The position numbers and the translations under genes are program-made. The notes below the pieces were generated by a model. That model saw only the letters and a program-made list of their open reading frames with translations, searched no databases and was not told the origin of the DNA. Source: Planctomycetota bacterium (GTDB taxonomy: Bacteria > Planctomycetota > UBA8742 > JACQVU01). Taken from it: DNA of 10,231 nt. This document shows positions 1-5,851 of this stretch, piece by piece (within the stretch, counting starts at the first letter, position 1; every line of letters begins with the position of its first letter). The stretch covers positions 1 to 10,231 of the forward strand of contig JACQVU010000270.1 of NCBI GenBank assembly GCA_016209585.1. The letters run 5' to 3'.

Positions 1-49
1 GAAGGTCGACGTTCGCACTTTGGCCTTTTGCCTTCGACCTTCGGCCTTT
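1..49. repeat. Heptanucleotide repeat array 1 (GNCCTTY-type)
   Basis: From position 1 the sequence can be cut into 7-bp units without changing phase. The first unit, GAAGGTC (1-7), is the reverse complement of GACCTTC, which appears as a direct unit at 36-42. The units from 8 to 49 fit a loose GNCCTTY consensus (for example GGCCTTT at 22-28 and 43-49). The array therefore combines direct copies with an inverted copy, as the arrays at 2720-2779 and 2818-2860 do. It begins at the window edge and may extend further left. It lies about 70 bp upstream of the WYL gene. I see no clear promoter in it, and its function is unknown. Confidence 0.6.
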
Positions 50-116
50 CTTCAGCACCCGTCACCCCGGCGTGTCAGCCCAGGTGGCCGCGCGGCGGAA
101 GGGCGGCGATCAAACC

Positions 117-1337
117 ATGGCGGAACTTCCACGACACGAGCGGATTCTCGACCTCGCCGCCTTCCTGCTTAAACAGCGGGCGCCGACGGCGCCGGCTGAC
201 ATCCGCCGGCAGGTGGCCGGCTACGGTGGTGGCGAGAGGGCGGACATGCGAGCCGGCGCTGAAGGCCCCGCCGCGAAGCGGCTGCTGGAGCGTGACGTGG
301 AGGCGCTGCGGGCGCTGGGCTACGTGGTTGACCTGGTGAGCGAGGACGAGTTCGGGAACAGCGGCTACCTGTTGCGCCGCGACGAGTCCTGGTTGCCACG
401 CCTGGCGCTGACCGGCGACGAGTTGCTGTTGCTCAACGTGCTGGCGAAGCACGCGCCGCGCGCGCCCAAGAGCCGCATGGGGCGGGCGATGCGTTCGGCG
501 CTGGTGAAACTGCGCTACGACCATCCGCTGTCCGGAGATCAGGAGCCGGCGTTCGCCGGCGCGGCGGGACGGGGCACGGGGCGCGGGGCACGGCGCGCGG
601 GGCGCGGGGCGGGGGACTGGGGGCTGGGAACTGGAGACGGGGGGCGCGGCGGGCGGACAAGGCGCGGAGACGTGGCGACCAGCCTCGACCGCGTGCTGTC
701 GGCGCTGGCGGAGCGCCGCGTGGTCGCGTTCGTCTATCCCGGTTCCGGCGGGCGTGGGCCCAGGCGGGTGGCGCCCTATGGCGTCGGCACGCATGAGGGC
801 GAGTGGTACGTCGTGGGGCTGGACGCCGCCCGCCGCGCGGTGCGCACCTTCAACCTCTCCCGGGTGAGCGGCACGGTGCGGATGCTGGAGCCGGAGAACG
901 CCTACGAGATTCCGGAGAGTTTCGACGTGCGGGATCACGTGGGGGTCGCGCCGTGGCGGTTGGGGGCCGGATCCGCCGGCGGCGGGGACGCGGAACGCGG
1001 GACGCGGGACGCGGGGCGCGGGACGAGGGACGAGTGGGACGTGACGGTGGCGTTCGACGCCGAGGTGGCCTGGCTGGCGCGCGATCATTTCGTGAGCGAC
1101 GGCGGGGCCGCGCGGGAGCGGGTGGGGGCCGGTGGGCGTGGGGAGGAGCGGTTCCGCGTGCGCGCGGGCAACCTGGAGCCGCTGTTCGCCTTCCTGGCGC
1201 CGTTCGGGGCGCGGGCGCGGGTGGTGGCGCCGGCCGAAGCGGCGCGGGAGTACCGCCGCTTTCTTGATGACGTGGCCGCGGCGCAAGCGCCCGAGCGGGC
1301 GCCGGCGCGGCCGGGCCGCGGGAGGGAGGCGTCATGA
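117..1337 (+). CDS. WYL-domain transcriptional regulator (PafC-like)
   Basis: A predicted cytoplasmic DNA-binding regulator of 406 residues. The N-terminal part (about residues 1-90) resembles the winged-helix region of WYL proteins, with HERILDLAAFLL followed by a conserved ERDVEALRALGY segment. The WYL domain lies at about residues 185-260. It has a variant WYV core (W230-Y231-V232) and a downstream R-x-F-x-L-S-R stretch typical of the family, and the C-terminal part fits the WCX extension. WYL domains are thought to sense ligands, often nucleic acids or nucleotides, and such regulators frequently control stress or defence genes; the target here is unknown. I chose the ATG at 117, because MAELPRHERILDLA matches the usual beginning; GGAAGGG lies 13 nt upstream. 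A GTG at 72 would add 15 residues with no family resemblance. Two heptanucleotide arrays are translated inside it as Gly/Arg-rich linkers (residues about 150-180 and 291-306). It overlaps the next gene by ATGA. Confidence 0.85.
   Translation: MAELPRHERILDLAAFLLKQRAPTAPADIRRQVAGYGGGERADMRAGAEGPAAKRLLERDVEALRALGYVVDLVSEDEFGNSGYLLRRDESWLPRLALTGDELLLLNVLAKHAPRAPKSRMGRAMRSALVKLRYDHPLSGDQEPAFAGAAGRGTGRGARRAGRGAGDWGLGTGDGGRGGRTRRGDVATSLDRVLSALAERRVVAFVYPGSGGRGPRRVAPYGVGTHEGEWYVVGLDAARRAVRTFNLSRVSGTVRMLEPENAYEIPESFDVRDHVGVAPWRLGAGSAGGGDAERGTRDAGRGTRDEWDVTVAFDAEVAWLARDHFVSDGGAARERVGAGGRGEERFRVRAGNLEPLFAFLAPFGARARVVAPAEAAREYRRFLDDVAAAQAPERAPARPGRGREAS
566..656 (+). repeat. Heptanucleotide array 2, inside the WYL gene
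   Basis: Thirteen consecutive 7-bp units run in constant phase. The first half follows GGCRCGG (for example GGCACGG at 573-579 and 587-593, GGCGCGG at 580-586 and 601-607). The middle drifts to GRCTGGG (615-628) and then returns to GGCGCGG at 643-649. Because 7 is not a multiple of 3, the array is read in all three phases and gives a Gly/Arg/Ala-rich segment without stops, about residues 150-180. It lies between the winged-helix part and the WYL domain, a position where a linker can vary. The coding strand carries many runs of three to five G, so the DNA or mRNA could form G-quadruplexes. Confidence 0.8.
987..1035 (+). repeat. Heptanucleotide array 3, inside the WYL gene
   Basis: Seven 7-bp units in constant phase with consensus GACGCGG. 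Exact copies lie at 987-993, 1001-1007 and 1008-1014; the others differ by one or two bases (AACGCGG, GGCGCGG, GACGAGG, GACGAGT). The translation is an Arg/Gly/Asp/Thr-rich stretch, about residues 291-306. It separates the WYL domain from the strand-rich segment beginning DVTVAFDAEVAWLA, which fits the C-terminal WCX region. This is a second repeat expansion in the same gene, again at a domain boundary. Confidence 0.75.
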
Positions 1338-1819
1338 CGCCGGTGGCGCGGTCCGCGAGCCTGCTCCGGCCGGGCATCCGGCTGGGGGCGGCCGTGGCGC
1401 TGCTCCTGGCGGCGCTCTGGTGCGCGGGGGGATGCGCGTCAGCCGAGGTTTTCTACGAGGAGGAGTTGCTGGATTCGTCATACCCCGGAACGTACGTGCC
1501 GGCGCTCATCGGCTCCGGGATCGGCGCGGTGGTGAGCGTGCCCGTCGCGGTGTTGATGCTGCCGTACACGGTGGTGGAGTGGTTCGAGGAGCAGCATTAC
1601 GCGCCGAAGTCGCAGTACACCGGCGAGGTGCTCTCGGCCTCGGCGCGGACCGGGGGGCTGGTGTTCGGCACGCCGGCCTACTACGCCACGTTCCGGCCCC
1701 TGCGCAAGCCGGCCGCCGGCGAGCCGAAGAAGCCGGAGCCGCGCGAGCCTTGGGAAACCCCGCCGCCGGAGGTTTTTCCGCCGCCGGTGCTGGCGGAGCG
1801 CATCCGGCGCTTGCCGTGA
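1334..1819 (+). CDS. Small predicted lipoprotein of unknown function
   Basis: I do not recognise a family for this 161-residue protein. The N-terminus has basic residues (R6, R12, R16), a hydrophobic stretch (about 17-29) and A-G-G-C at 31-34, which reads as a lipoprotein signal with C34 as the lipidated cysteine. Residues about 53-77 form a second hydrophobic, Gly/Val/Pro-containing segment (PALIGSGIGAVVSVPVAVLM), either a membrane-associated helix or buried core. The C-terminus from about residue 124 is rich in Pro, Lys and Glu and is probably disordered. The ATG at 1334 overlaps the WYL stop as ATGA, so the two are probably translationally coupled. Whether the regulator and the lipoprotein act together is not shown. 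The gene is real judging by its position, overlap and signal peptide; its role is open. Confidence 0.75.
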   Translation: MTPVARSASLLRPGIRLGAAVALLLAALWCAGGCASAEVFYEEELLDSSYPGTYVPALIGSGIGAVVSVPVAVLMLPYTVVEWFEEQHYAPKSQYTGEVLSASARTGGLVFGTPAYYATFRPLRKPAAGEPKKPEPREPWETPPPEVFPPPVLAERIRRLP

Positions 1820-1839
1820 CAGCATGTGGGGACTTGGCG

Positions 1840-2694
1840 ATGACCGCCACGATGCTTGATGGCCGCGCGCTCGCCGGAGAGTTGACCCGCGCCGTGGCCG
1901 ACGACGTGAAGCGGCTGGCGCGGCGGGGCCGGACGCCGCACCTGGTTTCCATCCTGGCGCAGGAAGACGCCGCGGCCGAGCAATACGTGCGCCGGCAGCG
2001 CCAGAAGTGCCGGGAACTGGGCATCAAGTACACGCTGTTCCACATGTCCGACGACACCTCGGAGGAAGAGTTGGCCGCCCACGTGGACATGCTGAACGCC
2101 AACCCCACGGTCACGGGAATCATCGTGCAACTGCCGACGCCGGAGGCGATCAACGCCACCCGCGTGCAGGGGCGCATCCTGCCGTCGAAAGACGTGGAGG
2201 GCATGGCCCCCGCCAACCTGGGCAACCTGCTGGCCGGTCAGCGCGGCCTGGCCCCATGCACGGCGCTGGCCGTGATGGAACTCATCCGGTTGAGCGGCGT
2301 GGCGCTGCGGGGCCGGGAGGTGACGGTGATCGGCCATTCGCGGATCGTGGGCCAGCCGCTGGCGCTGCTGATGCTGCAGGAGGACGCGACCGTTACTTCA
2401 TGTCACATTCACACTCAGGACCTGGCGGCGCACACGCGGCGCGCCGACGTGGTGGTGAGCGCGGTGGGGCGTCCGGCGATCCTGAAGGGCGACATGCTGC
2501 GCCCCGGGGCGGTGGTGATCGACGTGGGGATCAGCGAAGTGGTGGTGGAGGGGAAGCGGCACACGGTGGGCGACGTGGAGTTCGACTCCGCGCGCCACGT
2601 GGCCGGCTTCATCTCGCCGGTTCCGGGCGGCGTGGGACCGGTCACCGTCGCCATGTTGCTGCGGAACACCGTCAAGGCCGCCATGGGGGAGTAG
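1840..2694 (+). CDS. folD: Methylene-THF dehydrogenase / methenyl-THF cyclohydrolase (FolD family), divergent active site
   Basis: FolD interconverts 5,10-methylene-, 5,10-methenyl- and 10-formyl-tetrahydrofolate with NAD(P) in cytoplasmic one-carbon metabolism. The protein is 284 residues, the normal family length. Recognisable motifs are the MLDGRALA start, Tyr49, GIIVQLP with Gln97, the nucleotide-binding VIGHSRIVGQP (163-173), and the C-terminal GAVVIDVGI and PVPGGVGPVTVAML. Departures from the usual sequence: Gln53 stands where the catalytic Lys of YVxxK is expected, the DPAS motif reads DAAA, KDVDG reads KDVEG (Glu120), PCTPxG reads PCTALA (139-144), and VxGRS reads VIGHS (His166). The fold is clearly FolD, but loss of the Lys suggests cyclohydrolase activity could be weak or absent. 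I chose the ATG at 1840 because GGGGA lies 7 nt upstream; an ATG at 1852 is possible. It starts 20 bp after the lipoprotein stop, so the two may be co-transcribed. Confidence 0.9.
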   Translation: MTATMLDGRALAGELTRAVADDVKRLARRGRTPHLVSILAQEDAAAEQYVRRQRQKCRELGIKYTLFHMSDDTSEEELAAHVDMLNANPTVTGIIVQLPTPEAINATRVQGRILPSKDVEGMAPANLGNLLAGQRGLAPCTALAVMELIRLSGVALRGREVTVIGHSRIVGQPLALLMLQEDATVTSCHIHTQDLAAHTRRADVVVSAVGRPAILKGDMLRPGAVVIDVGISEVVVEGKRHTVGDVEFDSARHVAGFISPVPGGVGPVTVAMLLRNTVKAAMGE

Positions 2695-2719
2695 CGGGGA
2701 GGGTCAGGCGGAGTACCGC

Positions 2720-2779
2720 GGTGCTGGGTGCTGGGTGCTGGGTCTTGGGCCCAGCACCCAGCACCCAACACCCAGCACC
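2720..2779. repeat. Palindromic heptanucleotide array 4 (GGTGCTG / CACCCAG)
   Basis: Between folD and fliM lie three exact GGTGCTG units (2720-2740), a variant GGTCTTG (2741-2747), and then the inverted series of C-rich units to 2779. The 60 bp form a near-perfect inverted repeat centred on GGGCCC (2747-2752), with three mismatched pairs in 30. G runs of three fall at 2726, 2733, 2740 and 2747, and C runs of three at 2750, 2757, 2764 and 2771. Each strand thus carries a G3N4 quadruplex-type motif. As RNA it could form a long hairpin and perhaps stop transcription after folD, but no U tract follows, so a standard Rho-independent terminator is not supported. Confidence 0.8.
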
Positions 2780-2817
2780 TGCCGTATCGGGGGTCGGGGG
2801 TTGGAACGATCCATTGG

Positions 2818-2860
2818 CTGACAACTGACGACTGACGACTGACAACTTTTCTGTTGTCAG
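2818..2860. repeat. Heptanucleotide array 5 (CTGACRA) with inverted copy
   Basis: Four 7-bp units, CTGACAA, CTGACGA, CTGACGA and CTGACAA, run from 2818 to 2845. The last copy extends to CTGACAAC (2839-2846) and pairs perfectly with GTTGTCAG (2853-2860) across the 6-nt loop TTTTCT. The result is an 8-bp stem. A shorter two-unit run of TCGGGGG lies between this array and array 4 (2787-2800), so most of the folD-fliM spacer has 7-bp structure. The hairpin ends 57 bp before the fliM start. It could end upstream transcription or act in the fliM leader; neither is shown. The remaining 57 bp show no convincing promoter. Confidence 0.75.
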
Positions 2861-2917
2861 GCGATGGTGGCGCCCATTACGTTAACGGCTTCCGTCTGGA
2901 AAGCGGCGCACTGAGCG

Positions 2918-3964
2918 ATGACTGAAGTTCTCGACCAGTCCGAAGTTGACGTGCTGCTCGCGGCGGTCGAGCAGGACGGTCTCGACCTTTCCGGCGGCGG
3001 CGAGCAGGGCGGTGGCGGGGGCGGTCCGCCCACCGCGAACGAGCCGTATGACTTCCGGCAGCCGGAGTTCCTGACGCCGAACCAGAAAGAGGCGCTGAAG
3101 ACGCTGCACCTCTACTTCGCGCGGGACTTCAAGCAGGCGCTCTCGTCGTTCCTGCAGGACGAGGTGAAGGTGGAGTTGCGCGAGGCCGACGTGCTGGCCT
3201 ATTCCACGATGGCCGGCGCGTTCTCCAACCCCTTCTCCTGCCTGAACGTGCTCACCGCGAAGCCGCTGTCCGGGCAACTGATCGTCGAGATCCACCCCGC
3301 CATCGTCTTTCCGCTCATCGACAAGTTGCTGGGGGGGGGCAAGGCCGTCGACGTGCAGGCGCCGGAGCGGCCGCTGACGACCATCGAGTGGCGCATGGTC
3401 TCGTCGATCACCCAGCGCATCGTGGCGGTGCTCAACACCACCTGGCGCAAGGTGGCCGACATCGACTTCCGCATCGTCGGCACCGAGTCCAACCCCGTGC
3501 TCGTCAAAATCATGGCCGAGCATGAGCCGGTGGTGCTCATCGCCTTCGACCTTCACATGGGCGAGGCCAACGGGGTGATGAACGTCTGCATCCCCTTCCA
3601 CGCGCTCCGGCCCCTTCTCGGCCGCCTCACCGACCTCTTCGGCGCCAGCCCCAAGACGCCGGCGCCCGGCGGCGACGGCCGCGCCAAGCCTCACGCCCCG
3701 GAAACGCCCGCCGTCAACGCCGACGTCCAGCGCTCCCTCCTCGACGCCGAACTTGACGCCCGCTGCGACATCGGCTTCGCCATGGTCAAGGTGAACGACC
3801 TCGAAAGCCTCGCCGCCGGCGACGTCGTGCCCATCGAGGCCATGGCCGGCGCCGGCGCCGAGTTCACCTTCTGCGTCAACGGCATCCCCAAGTTCCGCGT
3901 GGCGCCCCGCAGCATGCGCAACCACGCCGCCGTCCAGATCCTCCGGCGCATGAAGAAAGAGTAG
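2918..3964 (+). CDS. fliM: Flagellar motor switch protein FliM
   Basis: FliM forms the middle of the cytoplasmic C-ring, binds phosphorylated CheY and, with FliG and FliN, sets the direction of rotation. The protein is 348 residues, normal for FliM. The N-terminal LDQSEVDVLLAAV (5-17) matches the CheY-P-binding motif (typically LSQDEIDALL), followed by a Gly-rich linker (26-38). The CheC-like middle domain covers about 44-240, with YDFRQPEFL, a conserved LIDKLLGGG (133-141), LTTIEWRMV (153-161), ESNPVLVKI (190-198) and CIPFHALRPLL (224-234). After a Pro/Ala/Gly linker (about 243-268), the C-terminal SpoA/FliN-like domain runs to the end. The ATG at 2918 is the only start that includes the CheY motif; the ribosome site is weak (GGAAAG, 14 nt upstream). 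No other flagellar gene is in the window. Confidence 0.9.
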   Translation: MTEVLDQSEVDVLLAAVEQDGLDLSGGGEQGGGGGGPPTANEPYDFRQPEFLTPNQKEALKTLHLYFARDFKQALSSFLQDEVKVELREADVLAYSTMAGAFSNPFSCLNVLTAKPLSGQLIVEIHPAIVFPLIDKLLGGGKAVDVQAPERPLTTIEWRMVSSITQRIVAVLNTTWRKVADIDFRIVGTESNPVLVKIMAEHEPVVLIAFDLHMGEANGVMNVCIPFHALRPLLGRLTDLFGASPKTPAPGGDGRAKPHAPETPAVNADVQRSLLDAELDARCDIGFAMVKVNDLESLAAGDVVPIEAMAGAGAEFTFCVNGIPKFRVAPRSMRNHAAVQILRRMKKE

Positions 3965-3971
3965 GCGCCCG

Positions 3972-4277
3972 GTGTTCCCGCCGGACGCCCGCATCCGTCG
4001 CGCCCCCGACGCCGCGTTCAACACGGTCTCCGGCACGCTGTTCATCCTTCAGCCTCGGCGGCGCTGGGTCCACGAACTCAACGAGACGGGCGCATTCATC
4101 TGGAACGCCATTGGCAAGCAGGGCGCCACGGTGGCCGAGATCGCGGCTGGCATGCGCGCCGCCTTCGACGCGCCCCACGGCGAGATCGACGCCGACCTCG
4201 CCGAGTACCTCCACCGCCTCGCCCGCGAAGAACTCATCGTCGTCGAGCCGCTTTCCCCGGCGCCGGAGAAAGCATGA
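3972..4277 (+). CDS. PqqD-like peptide-binding protein
   Basis: A 101-residue protein matching the PqqD family (PF05402). The hallmark LNETGAFIW lies at 36-44, followed by the TVAEIAAGM helix and the final DADLAEYLHRLAREELI segment. PqqD proteins and the related RiPP recognition elements bind a precursor peptide and present it to a modifying enzyme, usually a radical SAM protein. No radical SAM enzyme, no PqqA-like precursor and no other pqq gene is visible nearby, so a role in PQQ synthesis is not supported. The GTG start at 3972 lies 7 bp after the fliM stop. The stop overlaps the carboxypeptidase start as ATGA, so these genes are probably read as one unit. Many bacteria carry orphan PqqD-like proteins of unknown role, and this could be one. 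Confidence 0.8.
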   Translation: MFPPDARIRRAPDAAFNTVSGTLFILQPRRRWVHELNETGAFIWNAIGKQGATVAEIAAGMRAAFDAPHGEIDADLAEYLHRLAREELIVVEPLSPAPEKA

Positions 4278-5797
4278 ACGCCGCCCACGCGCCCCTCCCC
4301 GCCGCCTACGCCGTCCTGATCGCCGCCTGGAAGCGGGTGTCGCTGCTCGGCGCCGTCGGCAAACTGCTGGGCTGGGACCAGGAAGTGAACCTGCCCCCCG
4401 CCGGCGCGCCCCACCGCGCCGAACAGCAGACCTTGATCGCCGGCCTGGCGCATGAGTGGCGCACCGACCCCAAGATCGGCGACCTCATCGCCGCCGCCGA
4501 GCGGTGCGGTCTGCCGCCCGATTCGGCCGAGGCCGCCTGCGTGCGCGAGATGCGCCGCGACTACGACCGCGCCGTCAAGGTCCCCAGGCCGCTGGTCGAG
4601 GAAATGGCCCGCACCCATTCCCTCGCCGTCGCCGCCTGGCAGGAGGCCCGCAAGAAAAACAACTTCCCCGCCTTCGCCCCCTGGCTGGAGAAGAACTTCT
4701 CCCTCGCCCGCCGCTACGCCGAGGCCCTGGACGACGGCGCCGGCTCCTACGACACGCTGCTCAACGACTACGAACAGGGCCTCACCGCCGCGGCGCTGGA
4801 TCCGCTTCTCGGCCGGTTGCGGGAGGCGTTGCCGCCGCTGGCGCGCGAGGCGATGCGGTCGCGCCGGAGTCCGAACCAAGACCTGCTCAACGTTCCCTTC
4901 CCGAAGGAGGCGCAGGCCGCTTTCGCGCGCGACCTGACGAGCGCCATCGGCTTCGACTTCACCGGCGGCCGGCTCGACGAATCCGCCCACCCTTTCTGCT
5001 CCACCATCGGTCCGGGCGACACGCGCCTCACCACCCGCTACTCCGGGCGGAACTTCAAGGAGGCGCTCTACTCCACCATCCATGAGATGGGCCACGGCCT
5101 CTACGAACAGGGGCTTCCTCCCGAACACCGCGGCACGCCCCTGGGCGAAGGCTGTTCCAGCGGCGTCCATGAGTCGCAGTCCCTCTTCTGGGAGAACCTC
5201 ATCGCCCACTCGCCCGCCTTCTGGGCCTTCTTCTTTCCGCGCCTCCAGGCGGCCTGCCCGGCGCTGGCTTCGGCGCGGCTCGACGACTTCCTCTTCGCGG
5301 TCAACAAGGTGGAGCCGTCGTTCATCCGCATCCAGGCGGATGAAGTGACCTACAATCTTCACATCCTCCTGCGGACCGGCCTGGAGCGCGACATGTTCAG
5401 CGGCCGCCTCCCTCCCCGCGATTTGCCCGGGGAGTGGAACCGCCGCTTCCATGATCTCGTCGGCCTGGACGTGCCCGACGACGCCCAAGGCTGCCTGCAA
5501 GACATCCACTGGTCGGTGGGCGCCGTGGGCTACTTCCCCACCTACTCGCTCGGCCACTTGAACGCGGCCCAGATCGAAACGGCCCTGCGCGCGGAAGTCC
5601 GCGACCTCGACCGCCTCCTCGCCCGCGGCGACTTCTCCCCCGCCCTCGCCTGGCTCCGCCGCAACATCCACCAGCACGGCCGGCGGTATGAGCCGGCTGA
5701 CCTCGTTCGCCGGGTCACCGGCCAGCCGCTCTCGCCGGAGCCGCTGCTGGCCCATTTGCGCGAGAAGGTGCGGTTTTACTACGGGGCCGGGCGGTGA
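4274..5797 (+). CDS. M32-family zinc carboxypeptidase (Taq type)
   Basis: A cytoplasmic metallocarboxypeptidase that removes C-terminal residues from peptides, with broad specificity in the family. At 507 residues it has the normal M32 length. The zinc-binding HEMGH lies at 270-274 and the third ligand is Glu300 in HESQSLFWEN. Glu271 is the expected catalytic base. Other family signatures are LGWDQEVNLPP (32-42), DEVTYNLHILLR (from 356) and, nearer the C-terminus, CLQDIHWSVGAVGYFPTYSLG. No signal peptide is present. The ATG at 4274 overlaps the PqqD stop by 4 bp, so translation is probably coupled. All active-site residues are present, so the enzyme looks functional. Its link to the PqqD-like protein is suggested only by gene order. 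Confidence 0.92.
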   Translation: MNAAHAPLPAAYAVLIAAWKRVSLLGAVGKLLGWDQEVNLPPAGAPHRAEQQTLIAGLAHEWRTDPKIGDLIAAAERCGLPPDSAEAACVREMRRDYDRAVKVPRPLVEEMARTHSLAVAAWQEARKKNNFPAFAPWLEKNFSLARRYAEALDDGAGSYDTLLNDYEQGLTAAALDPLLGRLREALPPLAREAMRSRRSPNQDLLNVPFPKEAQAAFARDLTSAIGFDFTGGRLDESAHPFCSTIGPGDTRLTTRYSGRNFKEALYSTIHEMGHGLYEQGLPPEHRGTPLGEGCSSGVHESQSLFWENLIAHSPAFWAFFFPRLQAACPALASARLDDFLFAVNKVEPSFIRIQADEVTYNLHILLRTGLERDMFSGRLPPRDLPGEWNRRFHDLVGLDVPDDAQGCLQDIHWSVGAVGYFPTYSLGHLNAAQIETALRAEVRDLDRLLARGDFSPALAWLRRNIHQHGRRYEPADLVRRVTGQPLSPEPLLAHLREKVRFYYGAGR

Positions 5798-5803
5798 CCC
5801 GTA

Positions 5804-5821
5804 TTGGCCCGCTTGGGCCAG
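5804..5821. terminator. Short hairpin between convergent genes
   Basis: The 54-bp gap between the carboxypeptidase stop and the DUF4139 stop contains TGGCCC-GCTT-GGGCCA, a perfect 6-bp stem (5805-5820) with one further T-G wobble pair. A second weaker pair, CGCCC (5827-5831) with GGGCG (5843-5847), follows. The position between convergent genes suits a bidirectional terminator. No T tract follows on either strand, so a classical intrinsic terminator is unproven. Confidence 0.35.
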
Positions 5822-5851
5822 GATGACGCCCGACCCCCGCGAGGGCGCGCG

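Noticed and set aside
75..1286. Open frame on the - strand, opposite the WYL gene.
   Set aside because: Pro/Arg/His-rich composition produced by GC-rich sequence; the + strand gene has clear WYL domain features.
2720..2779. A standard Rho-independent terminator after folD.
   Set aside because: The hairpin is strong but no T tract follows on either strand, and the structure is explained by heptad repeats; termination remains possible but unproven.
1..2860. A CRISPR array.
   Set aside because: The repeats are 7-bp units without unique spacers of regular length, and no cas gene is present.
2861..2917. A sigma-54 or sigma-28 type flagellar promoter before fliM.
   Set aside because: I looked for GG-N10-GC and for TAAA/GCCGATAA-type elements and found no convincing match.
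3972..4277. Part of a PQQ biosynthesis cluster.
   Set aside because: No PqqA precursor, PqqB, PqqC or radical SAM PqqE gene is near; the neighbouring peptidase is M32 and not the M16 type of PqqF/G.
4049..5755. Long open frame on the - strand, opposite the carboxypeptidase gene.
   Set aside because: It mirrors the third-position GC bias of the real gene, has Gly/Val/Glu/Ala-rich low-information translation, and the + strand protein has complete M32 motifs.
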